The notes beneath the pieces are model-generated. The model was not told where the DNA came from. It did not search any database and saw only the letters and a program-made list of their open reading frames with translations. The translations under genes and the position numbers were made by a program. From NCBI GenBank assembly GCA_032139905.1, contig JAQJDB010000007.1:1426001-1490000 (forward strand): a stretch of 64,000 bases of DNA. Reading direction: 5' to 3'. The stretch is from Nitrospira sp. MA-1 (GTDB lineage: Bacteria; Nitrospirota; Nitrospiria; Nitrospirales; UBA8639). Shown here in pieces: positions 9,743 to 18,805 of the stretch. The first letter of the stretch is position 1; every line of letters starts with the position of its first letter.

Positions 9743-12031
9743 ATGAATAGTTTTTTGCAAAATGAGCATGCCGCATTTGACCAGGTACCACTGGTTGTCT
9801 ATCGGTGTATTCAACAGGGGATTGACCGAAGGTTTGAATTTGTGACCCCGTATGTCTATTCGTTGCTTAACCTAACTTCTGAGCAACTCATCCAAGATTC
9901 TAAAGCGTTTTTTTGTCGAATACATCCGGAAGATCGGAACATGTTTTTGAGAGGTTGGGAGAATCACACCAATTTGCCCGCGACAATTCGGTTAGAGTAT
10001 CGGATGCTCGGTGAAGGGAATCGGGTGATTTGGGTTCAAGAAAATAGTGTGATATCCCAGGGGAGTATTGAAAATGAAATAGTCTGCCACGGTGCGTTAA
10101 TTGAAATGCCTCATCACCAGCAGATTAAAGAGGAACTGCAGCGGTGGGACCGGGAGCTTCAATCCTTGACCGACAATCTTCCCGATATTGTCGGACGATT
10201 TGATCGAAAAAATCGTGTGATGTATTTAAATCGTTGGTGGGATAGCGTGGAACCATTTCCCCCAGAAAAGTATTTGGGAAAGCAACTCATCGAGTTGGGG
10301 ATCTCTCAAAAGGTAGCAGATATTTTTGAGGAAAAAATTCAATCGGTTTGTGCAAATGGCAGATCAGATTCTCTGGAGATTTCCCATCCCACTAAGCAGG
10401 GATTGAGAAATTTTGAAATTCGATTTTGCCCCGAGCCTAAAATTAACGGACATATTTCAACCGTATTGTTGATCTGTCGTGATGTGACAGATGTTCGCAT
10501 GGCGGAATTGGCTTTTAGAGAAAGTGATGAAAAATTTCGCCAATTGGCTGAAGCTGTGGATAGTGTGTTTTGGATCTGGGATGTAGACCTACAACAAATA
10601 GTCTATGTGAGTCCCGCTTATAAACGCCATTGGGGGGGAGACCCCCAAAAAATCATGAGTAATCCGTTTGATTGGCTGACCATCGTCTTTCCAGAAGATC
10701 AGTCCAAAGTTGAAAATCTGTTCTTGAAAAGAATTGATGTGAAATGCCTGGATATTGAATATCGAATTGTTACTCGTCACGATGAGCTCCGATGGGTCCA
10801 TAACCGAACCTTTCCAGTGAAGGATTCATCAGGCAGGATTCACCGGGTCATTGGGCTTGCTCAGGATGTGACAGAAAGAAAGAAATGGGAAGAGGAAAGA
10901 TTGAGGGGGGCCAAACTCGAATCGCTTGGGCTCTTGGCTGGTGGACTTGCTCATGATTTCAATAATTTGCTGACGGCAATTTTAGGGCAGCTGTCGCTTG
11001 CGAAATTTTCATTGGACTCAACCAATCCTTTATTTAATCGGATTTCTGAGGCCGAACATGCCTCTTTAAGAGCGCAAGATATTTCACGGCAACTTCTAAC
11101 CTTTTCTAAGGGAGGGGCTCCGGTAAAAAAGACGGTCCTTTTGCAAGAAATCATAAAAGAGAATGTCCAGTTGGTGTTGTCAGGATCCAATGTTCGTCCA
11201 ATTTTTAATATTGCTGATGATTTGTGGCCAGTTACTATCGATGCAGGCCAAATTTGCCAAGTGATTCATAATCTTGTGATAAATGCCCGACAGGCGATGG
11301 AAGAGGGTGGGGAATGTATTATTCAAGCTCATAATGTTAAGGGAGATATGGTCGAACGATCGGGATTTGGACAAACGGCTTTACACGATGACGAATGGAT
11401 TGAAATCCGATTTATGGACAAAGGGGTTGGGATTTCTAAGGAAAATCTAGAGAAAATATTTGATCCCTATTTTACGACAAAGTCAACAGGGTCAGGGCTC
11501 GGTCTTGCAACCTCCTACTCCATCGTTAGGAATCATGGAGGAGTGTTGGCTGTAAATTCAACGCTCGGGCAAGGTAGTACTTTTTCTTTATTTCTCCCAG
11601 CTATACCCATCCCAAAAATGGCTTACGAAGTGCCTGAGAGGCGGGTGAAAATGGGCCAAGGCAAAATTCTGATTATGGATGATGAAATTCAAATCCGGAA
11701 AGTTCTTGGTGAGATGGTGGAAACGTGTGGATACAGTTACCAGACAGCCAAGGACGGGGAAGAAGCCTTGAGGGATTTTTGTGAGGCGTGGAAAGTTGGT
11801 TCTCCATTTTCAGCCGTCATTCTTGATTTAACCGTGCCCGGAGGATTAGGAGGAAAAGAAGTCCTCAGTCGGCTGTTAACTATAGACCCCCAAGTCAAAG
11901 CTATTGTGGTGAGTGGTTATTCAAATGACCCTGTACTTGCCAATTATCAAGAATATGGTTTCAAGGGTAGAGTGGCAAAGCCATTTAATCTTGTGGATCT
12001 GAGTGTTGTGCTGCATTCCGTATTAGAGTAA
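9743..12031 (+). CDS. PAS-domain hybrid histidine kinase with C-terminal receiver
   Basis: Cytoplasmic signalling protein with no membrane segment. Three PAS-like domains come first (about residues 10-125, 135-250 and 260-385, the last ending RVIGLAQDVTERKK), then HisKA with the H-box GLAHDFNN (His about 404), a complete HATPase (N-box VIHNLVINARQAM, DKGVGIS, TKSTGSGLGLA) and a receiver domain (MDDE acidic pocket, phospho-acceptor Asp in ILDLTVPGG at about 695, Lys in VAKPFN). TTG 9737 is an alternative start two codons earlier; neither has a good ribosome binding site. Follows the degenerate sensor kinase and is followed by a strong terminator, so the two probably form one transcript. No DNA-binding regulator is adjacent. 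Confidence 0.92.
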   Translation: MNSFLQNEHAAFDQVPLVVYRCIQQGIDRRFEFVTPYVYSLLNLTSEQLIQDSKAFFCRIHPEDRNMFLRGWENHTNLPATIRLEYRMLGEGNRVIWVQENSVISQGSIENEIVCHGALIEMPHHQQIKEELQRWDRELQSLTDNLPDIVGRFDRKNRVMYLNRWWDSVEPFPPEKYLGKQLIELGISQKVADIFEEKIQSVCANGRSDSLEISHPTKQGLRNFEIRFCPEPKINGHISTVLLICRDVTDVRMAELAFRESDEKFRQLAEAVDSVFWIWDVDLQQIVYVSPAYKRHWGGDPQKIMSNPFDWLTIVFPEDQSKVENLFLKRIDVKCLDIEYRIVTRHDELRWVHNRTFPVKDSSGRIHRVIGLAQDVTERKKWEEERLRGAKLESLGLLAGGLAHDFNNLLTAILGQLSLAKFSLDSTNPLFNRISEAEHASLRAQDISRQLLTFSKGGAPVKKTVLLQEIIKENVQLVLSGSNVRPIFNIADDLWPVTIDAGQICQVIHNLVINARQAMEEGGECIIQAHNVKGDMVERSGFGQTALHDDEWIEIRFMDKGVGISKENLEKIFDPYFTTKSTGSGLGLATSYSIVRNHGGVLAVNSTLGQGSTFSLFLPAIPIPKMAYEVPERRVKMGQGKILIMDDEIQIRKVLGEMVETCGYSYQTAKDGEEALRDFCEAWKVGSPFSAVILDLTVPGGLGGKEVLSRLLTIDPQVKAIVVSGYSNDPVLANYQEYGFKGRVAKPFNLVDLSVVLHSVLE

Positions 12032-12095
12032 ACGACCTCATGCGCCTTGGCCTAGGGTAGGTCCTCGGTCTCTGCATCATTGTTCCTCAAAAAAG

Positions 12096-12130
12096 GGGAA
12101 TCCTCATTTGTGAAGGATTCCCGCTTTTTT
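12096..12130 (+). terminator. Rho-independent terminator after the hybrid kinase
   Basis: An 8-bp perfect stem GGGAATCC (12096-12103) / GGATTCCC (12115-12122) with an 11-base loop is followed two bases later by six T residues (12125-12130). It lies 65 bases past the stop of the hybrid kinase. Confidence 0.85.
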
Positions 12131-12198
12131 GTGGCCACTGATTTTAGTGATGCTCTGCCTACAGTTTACGAAATGAGGTTGTGGACCTGGTCTGCTGA

Positions 12199-13152
12199 CT
12201 AATTCTTCATGATAACCAAGAATAAGTTGACTCCTTCGGGTTCCTGTTCAATGCGAATTTGATTCTCTGTAAACCCGCATTCCTGCGCAAGCCTACGAAG
12301 GTGCGTTTTGCTTCGATGAAATAAATCCCATTTAAAAAGTTCCATATAGCCTCGACTGGGATTGTCAGTCGTGAAATTTCCAATGACCATTTTCCCATTT
12401 GGTTTCAGAAGAGTGAAGAACCTTTTTAAGGTACGCTTAAAGATATTGTCATTGAAATAGTCAAATAAACCAGCCGACCAAATAAGGTGGTATGTTTTGT
12501 TTGGTGAAAAACGAAACACATTCTTGTGGGTAAAGTGAATGTGAGCAAGGAAGTCACGACAAAGGTCCTTGGCATAATTAATGGCATTCGCGTCTTGATC
12601 AACGCAATCGATCTCAAGTTTTGAGGTCCCTAGAACCTTGAGGGCTTCATACATATCCCGTCCAGGGCCAGAGGCTAGGTTGAGAATATGGCTGGTTGAA
12701 GAGGTTTCCATTTTGGTCCTCCATAATTGATCAAGGAAAAAAGATAACCGATTTCTGACTGCTTTGGGTGCTTTTTGGGAATGAAAAAACTGGTCCCACT
12801 TTGTTAAAGAAGGGTTGGAAGATGTGTAGTAATTGTATATTTTTTCAATGATTTGATAATCTCCTGCATATCCTAACGGTTTATGGTACGCCCACCCTTG
12901 AATGGTTTCGGGGGAAAGGGCTTCTCCGAAGGCAGATCGAATGGATCTTATTTGATCAGCGGAAAATACCTTGTGGATGTTTTCTCCTGAAAATTGTCCA
13001 AGAAGCGAATTTAGAATGGGATAGTCTGTTGGATCAGGTCCTCCTTTTTTTGAGAACCCGGAAATGAGTTCAATCGTGCTTTGGGAAAGTTTTTGAATTT
13101 CGGTGGCACTCCTTGGGAAAAACTGGGAAAGTGGGATAGTGTGTGGAAACAT
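12199..13152 (-). CDS. Class I SAM-dependent methyltransferase
   Basis: 317 residues from the ATG at 13152, which has a strong ribosome binding site (AAAGGAGGT) seven bases upstream; the longer frame to 13245 lacks one. Residues about 140-240 form a Rossmann methyltransferase domain with motif I ILNLASGPGRDMYEAL, an acidic motif II (LEIDCVDQDANAINYAK) and a later HLIWSAGLFDYF segment. The first 130 residues are a helical domain of unknown role. Substrate cannot be deduced. It converges on the kinase terminator and diverges from the mutY-like gene. Confidence 0.82.
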   Translation of the reverse strand: MFPHTIPLSQFFPRSATEIQKLSQSTIELISGFSKKGGPDPTDYPILNSLLGQFSGENIHKVFSADQIRSIRSAFGEALSPETIQGWAYHKPLGYAGDYQIIEKIYNYYTSSNPSLTKWDQFFHSQKAPKAVRNRLSFFLDQLWRTKMETSSTSHILNLASGPGRDMYEALKVLGTSKLEIDCVDQDANAINYAKDLCRDFLAHIHFTHKNVFRFSPNKTYHLIWSAGLFDYFNDNIFKRTLKRFFTLLKPNGKMVIGNFTTDNPSRGYMELFKWDLFHRSKTHLRRLAQECGFTENQIRIEQEPEGVNLFLVIMKN

Positions 13153-13716
13153 AGGAAACCTCCTTTTGGTGTTTGAACAAAACAGATGGTTGAAAATTCC
13201 CTGGAACGTCAAAGACGGTAGGGTGGGGGATGCACAGCGTGACAATGGGAAAAGATTGTGAACCGAAAAATATCTTAATGATCCCCTGATGATGAGGGGA
13301 CTGGGAAAGGGTAGTTCCTGGTCCGGAATTCGTCCGCATAGTAGGACAAAGACCCGGGATTCTGAAGGTTGACCGCTAATAAAGATTTGGATATTTCATC
13401 GGACTTCGTCTATTCTGCCAAACCTTATAAAATGAAGGGATATGTGGAGGGAGAGCATATGAAAATGGATGGAATGATCCAAATTAGTGGACGGGACATT
13501 ACCCGATCTTAATGACGCCTGTCTAGAAAAAATTCTGTGAGTTTTGAGTTTTCCGTAAAAGTTAAAGTAACGGATTATACTTTTTGGTCTGCTGGCTAAA
13601 ATTGAATTTTTGGTTTAAATTTTGATTCATTCGTAGTATGAGAAAATCGGCATGATTGAGGGAAGGGCTTCCGCTATGGTCGCTAAAATACAAATTGTAA
13701 AAAATAATTTTTGTCG
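13153..13716. other. Intergenic between divergent genes
   Basis: About 560 bases with promoters expected for both flanking genes. Minus-strand frames here are out of context and without ribosome binding sites. I see no RNA gene, repeat or operator that I can support. Confidence 0.5.
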
Positions 13717-14433
13717 ATGGCAAAGATGAAAAAAATAACAGGTAAAAAAAAATCTAATCCCAGTGTCAGGGTTGTTTATGTCATTCCCAAAACTAAAAAA
13801 GCACAGTTTCAGAAACGTCTTCTGGCGTGGTATGGGGAATTCGGTCGGGATCTTCCATGGAGGAGAACATCCGATCCATATAAAATTCTGGTTTCTGAGG
13901 TAATGTTGCAACAGACGCAAGTGGACAGGGTTATTCCTAAATTCCACGAGTTCCTTGGTAAATATCCCACTCTGCAGGATCTGGCGGAAGCTCAGCCAGA
14001 GGATGTTCGAAAGACGTGGTATCCCCTAGGGTACAATATTCGACCATATCGTCTTCAAGGCATTGCCTGTGAGACGATTGAGCGTTATGGGGGTGCTATT
14101 CCCCATAAACCTGAGGAACTCCTTTCCCTAAAAGGCATTGGTCGCTATACCGCAGGAGCAATCAGATCTTTTGCCTTTAATAAAGATGCGCCCATTTTAG
14201 ACACCAATGTGATGCGGGTATTGCATAGGATATTTATTGGGAAAGGGGAGGCTAAGAAGCAAAAGGCGGAGTTATGGTTACTCTCTGAAAAACTCATTCC
14301 CCGAGGCAAAGGATATGATTTTAACCAGGCGTTAATGGACTTTGGGGCCATGGTGTGTACGGCCAGGAAGCCGATTTGTTTATTATGTCCCATGCGGAAT
14401 ATTTGCCTTACCGTCTCTTTAGATGAAAAGTAA
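13717..14433 (+). CDS. mutY: Short A/G-specific adenine glycosylase (MutY-like)
   Basis: Removes adenine mispaired with 8-oxoguanine, the first step of the repair that prevents G:C to T:A changes. The core carries the catalytic Glu in SEVMLQQTQVDRV (about residue 61), a helix-hairpin-helix LKGIGRYTAGAI followed by the catalytic Asp in PILDTNVMRVL, and the 4Fe-4S ligands Cys-X6-Cys-X2-Cys-X5-Cys near the C terminus. It is about 238 residues, against about 350 for MutY, because the C-terminal 8-oxoG-reading domain is absent. The N terminus has a Lys-rich tail. It overlaps the next gene, a Nudix hydrolase, by 11 bases. A Mig-type thymine glycosylase is an alternative, since the GYNIRPYRL segment departs from MutY. 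Confidence 0.82.
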   Translation: MAKMKKITGKKKSNPSVRVVYVIPKTKKAQFQKRLLAWYGEFGRDLPWRRTSDPYKILVSEVMLQQTQVDRVIPKFHEFLGKYPTLQDLAEAQPEDVRKTWYPLGYNIRPYRLQGIACETIERYGGAIPHKPEELLSLKGIGRYTAGAIRSFAFNKDAPILDTNVMRVLHRIFIGKGEAKKQKAELWLLSEKLIPRGKGYDFNQALMDFGAMVCTARKPICLLCPMRNICLTVSLDEK

Positions 14434-14833
14434 TGAGCCTCAGGAATTGCCACCTATTGTTGTGGCGGCCGCAATTATCTGGCAGAAAGATAGGGTTCTC
14501 CTGTCAAGGAGAAAACCGGAATCCTATCTAGGGGGGCTTTGGGAATTTCCTGGGGGAAAAAAAGAATTTGGAGAGACTTTGGAGGATTGCCTGCGCAGAG
14601 AGGTGAAGGAGGAGTTAGGGGTAGAGATTAGTGAGCCTGTTTGGTTCCATTCTCTTCAATATCAGTATCCGGAAAAAATGGTGGAGCTGTATTTTTATAC
14701 CTGTTCAATCATTCTGGGGATTCCTCAAGCGTTAGAATCCGCTGAAATTACTTGGGTTCGCAAGCATGAATTGATTTCCTATGAGTTTCCTCCTGCAGAT
14801 ATTCCAGTCATAAACAAAATTATGCAAATTTGA
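14423..14833 (+). CDS. Nudix hydrolase, MutT-like
   Basis: 136 residues with a complete Nudix box, GGKKEFGETLEDCLRREVKEELG split as GX5E and REVKEELG, so it should be catalytically competent. MutT-type proteins hydrolyse 8-oxo-dGTP and keep it out of the nucleotide pool. The start overlaps the end of the mutY-like gene in another frame, which implies coupled translation. The context supports the MutT role. The C-terminal domain of normal MutY is a Nudix fold too, but without a working Nudix box, so this gene is not simply a broken-off MutY tail. Other Nudix substrates cannot be excluded. Confidence 0.85.
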   Translation: MKSNEPQELPPIVVAAAIIWQKDRVLLSRRKPESYLGGLWEFPGGKKEFGETLEDCLRREVKEELGVEISEPVWFHSLQYQYPEKMVELYFYTCSIILGIPQALESAEITWVRKHELISYEFPPADIPVINKIMQI

Positions 14834-15070
14834 AATTCAGACGAATCAGTATATTTCCATTCATAACCAGGTTTTATGAGGACATGAAGATTGTCCTTAA
14901 TATCTAACTTGCTCAAGCTATTCAGCCAGGATGGATGAAATTGTTAGGGAATGATCTCTTGTCTCCCCCCATGGCTGCTCCTCACCCTGAAGCTTCCATT
15001 TTTGCCGTTGCGAAATACGAAGGATGAATCCATAAGGGAAATGAGCGGTGAACGCTCTATCGCTCTATAT

Positions 15071-16269
15071 TGTAAGCTTCCCCGTCAAGCGGACAGTTCA
15101 TATGTAGAGTTTTCGGGCGTTAATTTCTGATAATGATACGGAGCAGCTCCCTGTAAAGCCTTGTGGGGCCGGTGTTCATTGTAGATGGTCCGCCAACCGG
15201 CTGTGATCTCCCGCACTTCTTCCACACTCCGAAACAGATAGAGATTGAGCAACTCTTTTCGATAGGTGCGATTGAATCGCTCGATAAAAGCATTCTACCT
15301 GGGGCAACCTGGTTGAATGTGATAGATCAACACCCGATTAGCCTTTCCCCATTCCTGGAGTGGCTGAGCGATGAATTCTGGGCCGTTATCCACGCGAATC
15401 ATGTGGGGCCACTCGCGTTCTGCCTTCAAGCGGTCAAGGACCCGAATGACTCGCTCAGCTCGTAGCGAGGTATCAATCTCAATGGCTAACGCTTCCCGAT
15501 TGAAGTCATCAATGATATTCAAGGTGCGAAATCGGGCACCATGGTATAACGCATCACTCATAAAGTCGGCGGACCACACTTCGTTTGCACCCTCGGGTAC
15601 AATGACTGGCAGGGAGGGCCATGTCGGAAGGCGGCGTTTGGTTTGCCGGGGGTGGTTCAGCCCTAACTGGCGATAAACTCGGTCAATCCGTTTATGGTTC
15701 CAACGCTGGCCCAACCTTCGTCACCGAGCAATGTATTTCTAGGCACCCCATCGCGGATGGGCTTCAACCAATTCAGTGAGCGCCTCACTCACCTCGGCAT
15801 CACGCACCTGCCAATCAACTGGATATTGGTAGTAGGCTGACCGGGCGAACCCGACAGCGGCACAACTCCGACTCCCCGAGACCCCGTGGGTGTCATGCAT
15901 CCTCTTAACCGCCGCCCGATTGCCGGACGGCGTGAAAGCTTTTTTTCGATCAAATCCTTCAGCGCCCGATTCTCTAAGGCGAGATCCGCATACATCCGCT
16001 TGAGTTTCCCCAGCTCGCCTGCGACTTCCTTAAGTCACGTGAGATCCGACGCCTCCAGCCCGCCGTACTTCGCCTTCCAGTTGTAATAGGTCGTATCGCT
16101 GATCCCGTGTTCCCGACACAGATCTTTGACGTTGATGCCGCCGTCGCCTTGTTTCAAAATCGCGATAATTTGGGTTTCGCTGAATCGAGACGTTTTCATG
16201 AGAACCTCCTGGGTAAAGGATGCCAGAAAGCTCTACTTTTGGTCTGTCCTCGATATGGGGAAGCTTACA
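15071..16269 (-). mobile_element. IS3-family insertion sequence (IS407-like), 1199 bp
   Basis: Ends are matching inverted repeats TGTAAGCTTCCCC (15071-15083) and GGGGAAGCTTACA (16257-16269), starting TG and ending CA. The element is flanked by the same 4 bases, ATAT, at 15067-15070 and 16270-16273, a 4-bp target duplication as known for the IS407 group. It encodes the usual orfA/orfB transposase on the minus strand. The target lies in a non-coding stretch downstream of the Nudix gene. Confidence 0.93.
15085..16199 (-). pseudogene. IS3-family transposase orfA/orfB, inactivated
   Basis: orfA starts at ATG 16199 after an AGGAGG site and reads MKTSRFSETQIIAILKQ, an IS3-type helix-turn-helix protein. 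A run of seven A then G (minus strand, 15939-15946) is the expected -1 frameshift site joining orfA to orfB. orfB has the integrase core: SADFMSDAL (first Asp), NIIDDFNRE, RVDNGPEF (second Asp) and NAFIERFNRTYRKELL (Glu). In-frame stops occur at 16035-16037 (TGA, in orfA) and, in orfB, at 15739-15741 (TAG), 15721-15723 (TGA) and 15295-15297 (TAG, probably from CAG). The transposase cannot be made as one protein, although the ends remain intact. Confidence 0.9.
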
Positions 16270-16612
16270 ATATTACATGGAACCTTCAGTCGAATTGTGG
16301 TCATTGACATCTTAGCTTTCTCAGATGGCGTGTTACGTCAAGTGGGGTTTAATTGGAATGTCGACAATGACCTGGAAATGCTTCGCCAGTTTTGGAATTG
16401 CACGGCTCAGGCTCAACTGTCTCTTGTCATTTCTCACAATGGACCGGGCTTTATTTGGCGCTTCAGAAAAACGGTCCATGATTCATCAAGAAAGGTCGCC
16501 CTTTGATGCCAATCTACCAAATTTTCCTCCGAGCTCGGGTGAGAGGTCATGCCCAGGCCGGATTGAATTCATTCATGGCAGTAAATGAATGGATGTAGGA
16601 AAATGATTTATT
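16270..16612. other. Intergenic after the insertion sequence
   Basis: A plus-strand frame runs out of the insertion sequence to 16506 but resembles nothing I know and has no start of its own. It could be the tail of a gene cut by the insertion, but the sequence left of the element does not continue it in frame. Confidence 0.35.
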
Positions 16613-17467
16613 CTATCGAGAGGAACTGTCCTGAAGACGTCGAATTTCTTCAGCTTGTTGGTCCACTATTTTTTGGAGTTTTCGTAATTGGGAATTCAGT
16701 GAATCCATTGTCATGGGTGGTTCAGCCTTATTATTAGGGCTTGTCTTTGGACCAGGTTGGGTTACTTGATTCTCCTTGTTGTTTGGATTTGAGGGTTCGA
16801 GATTTTGATAATTGATGGCAATCCTATGATACGTTGATGGAACTGTCATGAAAGCTTGGACTTCCTCAACCCTTATGACAGCTTCCTGGTGGGAAAAGGT
16901 CAGAGAGGTTGTCTGGACATTTCGAAAGGAAGGTTGCATTTTTGGAGATACGGCAGGGTTGGGTTTCGAATCTTTTAAGGTCACCAGTAGAGAGGATGGA
17001 GAAAAGTTGGCGAGCGTTCCCTGGACCGGAAAGACCTGCTCATCGTTCGGTGGGCACTTGAAATGGATAACTTCCTCAGGGGTGACTTGAGAAAATGCCA
17101 TGGATATATGATGTGGCAAGAAATCTATTTGTGAGGGAGAGAATGCTGGAATGGGGTCATAAGTTGAAAGCAGGATTTGTTGGAGTATGCCTTCCTCTTG
17201 ACTAATGGCTATTCCTTTTAGAATTTTGGCGATAAGAGACTCTGAAAGAATTGCTGGATGACTGGGGGTCTTCTTTAGAATGTGGGATGTTTTTAGTGAA
17301 ATAATGCACTCGGGCCCGTCCTGGAGAACTGTTTCTACTTCAGGGGTCCAAGAGCACTGCAGATTGAAGGTTGTTAGGGTAGCGATAAGCAGACATCGTC
17401 CGGTAAATCCTCTCGGCTTGAAATGATGTAATGAAGGAGTGAATGCCTGTAGAAATGCTTGGATCAC
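16613..17467 (-). CDS. Putative secreted or lipoprotein with C-terminal coiled coil
   Basis: 284 residues, GTG start with a weak ribosome binding site. A hydrophobic stretch with a Cys (CLLIATLTTFNLQC, residues about 25-38) looks like a lipoprotein signal, although basic residues precede it at unusual length, so the true start may be further in. The middle contains a segment FSPSQIDFLPHHISMAFSQV followed by TPEEVIHF, and the C terminus is a short coiled coil (LRKLQKIVDQQAEEIRRL). I recall similar proteins only as uncharacterised; no enzyme motif is visible. It follows the heme-oxygenase-fold gene on the same strand with a gap of 70 bases and may share its transcript. Confidence 0.65.
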   Translation of the reverse strand: MIQAFLQAFTPSLHHFKPRGFTGRCLLIATLTTFNLQCSWTPEVETVLQDGPECIISLKTSHILKKTPSHPAILSESLIAKILKGIAISQEEGILQQILLSTYDPIPAFSPSQIDFLPHHISMAFSQVTPEEVIHFKCPPNDEQVFPVQGTLANFSPSSLLVTLKDSKPNPAVSPKMQPSFRNVQTTSLTFSHQEAVIRVEEVQAFMTVPSTYHRIAINYQNLEPSNPNNKENQVTQPGPKTSPNNKAEPPMTMDSLNSQLRKLQKIVDQQAEEIRRLQDSSSR

Positions 17468-17537
17468 TTCACCAGTGGTTCAGAAGTAAGGATCTAGAAT
17501 TTTAAGGACAGCAATGGAGAAGGAAAGTTGATGGTGC

Positions 17538-18284
17538 TTAAATCTGTCGAATTCCACAGGCACGCGCAATTCCCTCCTGATATCGTGACCACAAGTTCAA
17601 TGCTTCTTCGAGGAGAGAGAGAACTTTGACCTGATCATTGCTTTCATCTGTGTGATGGGTAACCATGTCATAGACAGTTTTGCGGGATCCTGCGGAAAAC
17701 ATATGTTGTGCACGAATATAATCCATAAATGCCGGCGATAAGCTTTGGTACTGACTTAAATAATGTTTTCGGACGATATCTTCAATCTCCTCCTGGTTTT
17801 GTGCCGGCTTCGGATAAAGCACTTCTTCCGGATCGTTGGAAGTCCCTTTAATGAAAATTGAGAGCACTGCCGCTCCCACCGACCAATCTTCTTCTTGGCA
17901 TATTTGATTCAACCATTCTCGATATCCACGGCTCGATGCCAACAATTCCACATCCCGAAACCCAGCTCGATCAAACCCAAGTCCATTCATCATGTGGAGA
18001 AACAGTTCCTGGTGAGGCTGGCCAAGTGAAAACCCACCGGTTTCTTCTTCATAAATTATTGTGGCGAGCAGCCGGCGTGCTTCCCAAGGAGGATTTTTCC
18101 CGAGAATTTGAGCAAGAAGCACAGAGAAATCTCGAACATAGACGACGTATTCCTGATGAAAGTAAATATTCAATTTTTCTTTGGTGATCGTGCTTCCTTC
18201 CAAAAATGGAGTAGCCCAATGGTGTTTTCGGCGAAGCACATCAAATATGCGATCACGAAATTGTTCTGGTGAAAGTTTTCTCAT
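17538..18284 (-). CDS. Heme-oxygenase-fold iron enzyme (PqqC/TenA/CADD-like)
   Basis: 248 residues, nearly all helical. The arrangement of HWATPFLEG, FHQEYVVYVRDFSVLLAQI, TIIYEEETGG, HQELFLHMMNGLG and later HYLSQYQSLSPAFMDY fits the heme-oxygenase-like superfamily that includes PqqC, TenA and the CADD-type di-iron oxidases. Glu and His residues at helix positions (EY, EEE, H) are candidates for metal ligands. This supports the fold and a likely redox or oxygenase role, not a substrate. No PQQ genes are nearby, so it should not be called PqqC. A clear ribosome binding site is lacking at the ATG. Confidence 0.75.
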   Translation of the reverse strand: MRKLSPEQFRDRIFDVLRRKHHWATPFLEGSTITKEKLNIYFHQEYVVYVRDFSVLLAQILGKNPPWEARRLLATIIYEEETGGFSLGQPHQELFLHMMNGLGFDRAGFRDVELLASSRGYREWLNQICQEEDWSVGAAVLSIFIKGTSNDPEEVLYPKPAQNQEEIEDIVRKHYLSQYQSLSPAFMDYIRAQHMFSAGSRKTVYDMVTHHTDESNDQVKVLSLLEEALNLWSRYQEGIARACGIRQI

Positions 18285-18423
18285 ATTGAGGGGTTATCCC
18301 TTATTACGGTCTATTTTCATGAAAAGAAAAAGGTAGGTTTTGAATAGGCATGGGATTATGGTAGACATGGTAAGTGCCTATGTAATGAAATTATATTATC
18401 ACATATTAAAGGAGTCAGTAACA

Positions 18424-18708
18424 ATGCAACCCATTAATCTTGCGGATCCTGGTGCCATTTTAGAATTATTAGCAAACGTGACTTTGCGTGGCGAAGGGGT
18501 CACTGCAGAGAATCTAATGGAATATGTGATGGATGAAGGATTTACCGAGCCAACTTACTTAAGTGCCAAAGGGGAAGATTCGCTGGCATTTTACCAGGGG
18601 CAACCAAATGCTTGGGGAATTTATCAAATCCGTGAATGGAAACGAGTCTTAGTTATTTCTGGAGGAACAGGAAAGATAAGGCGAGCTCAAATTACCGAAA
18701 CTCCTTAA
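18424..18708 (+). CDS. Conserved-looking hypothetical protein, 94 residues
   Basis: The ATG at 18424 follows a good ribosome binding site (AAAGGAG at about 18408), so I prefer it to the frame's first ATG at 18340. The product, starting MQPINLADPGAILELLANVT, is acidic in the middle and soluble, with no signal or membrane segment and no motif I recognise. It is divergent from the heme-oxygenase-fold gene. Confidence 0.7.
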   Translation: MQPINLADPGAILELLANVTLRGEGVTAENLMEYVMDEGFTEPTYLSAKGEDSLAFYQGQPNAWGIYQIREWKRVLVISGGTGKIRRAQITETP

Positions 18709-18805
18709 GCAAATTCCAATCATGGGTTAGATAAGAATGGGGAGTGCCCTGGCCTTTTCTGATGAGTCGTGCTTGACCACAGAATCTGTTTGCCAAGCAC
18801 ATTTC

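Noticed and set aside
16126-16506. Plus-strand ORF leaving the insertion sequence
   Set aside because: It begins inside the transposase gene on the other strand and has no independent start or known family.
17538-18284. Naming the heme-oxygenase-fold protein PqqC
   Set aside because: Only the fold is supported; no other PQQ genes and no PqqC-specific context.
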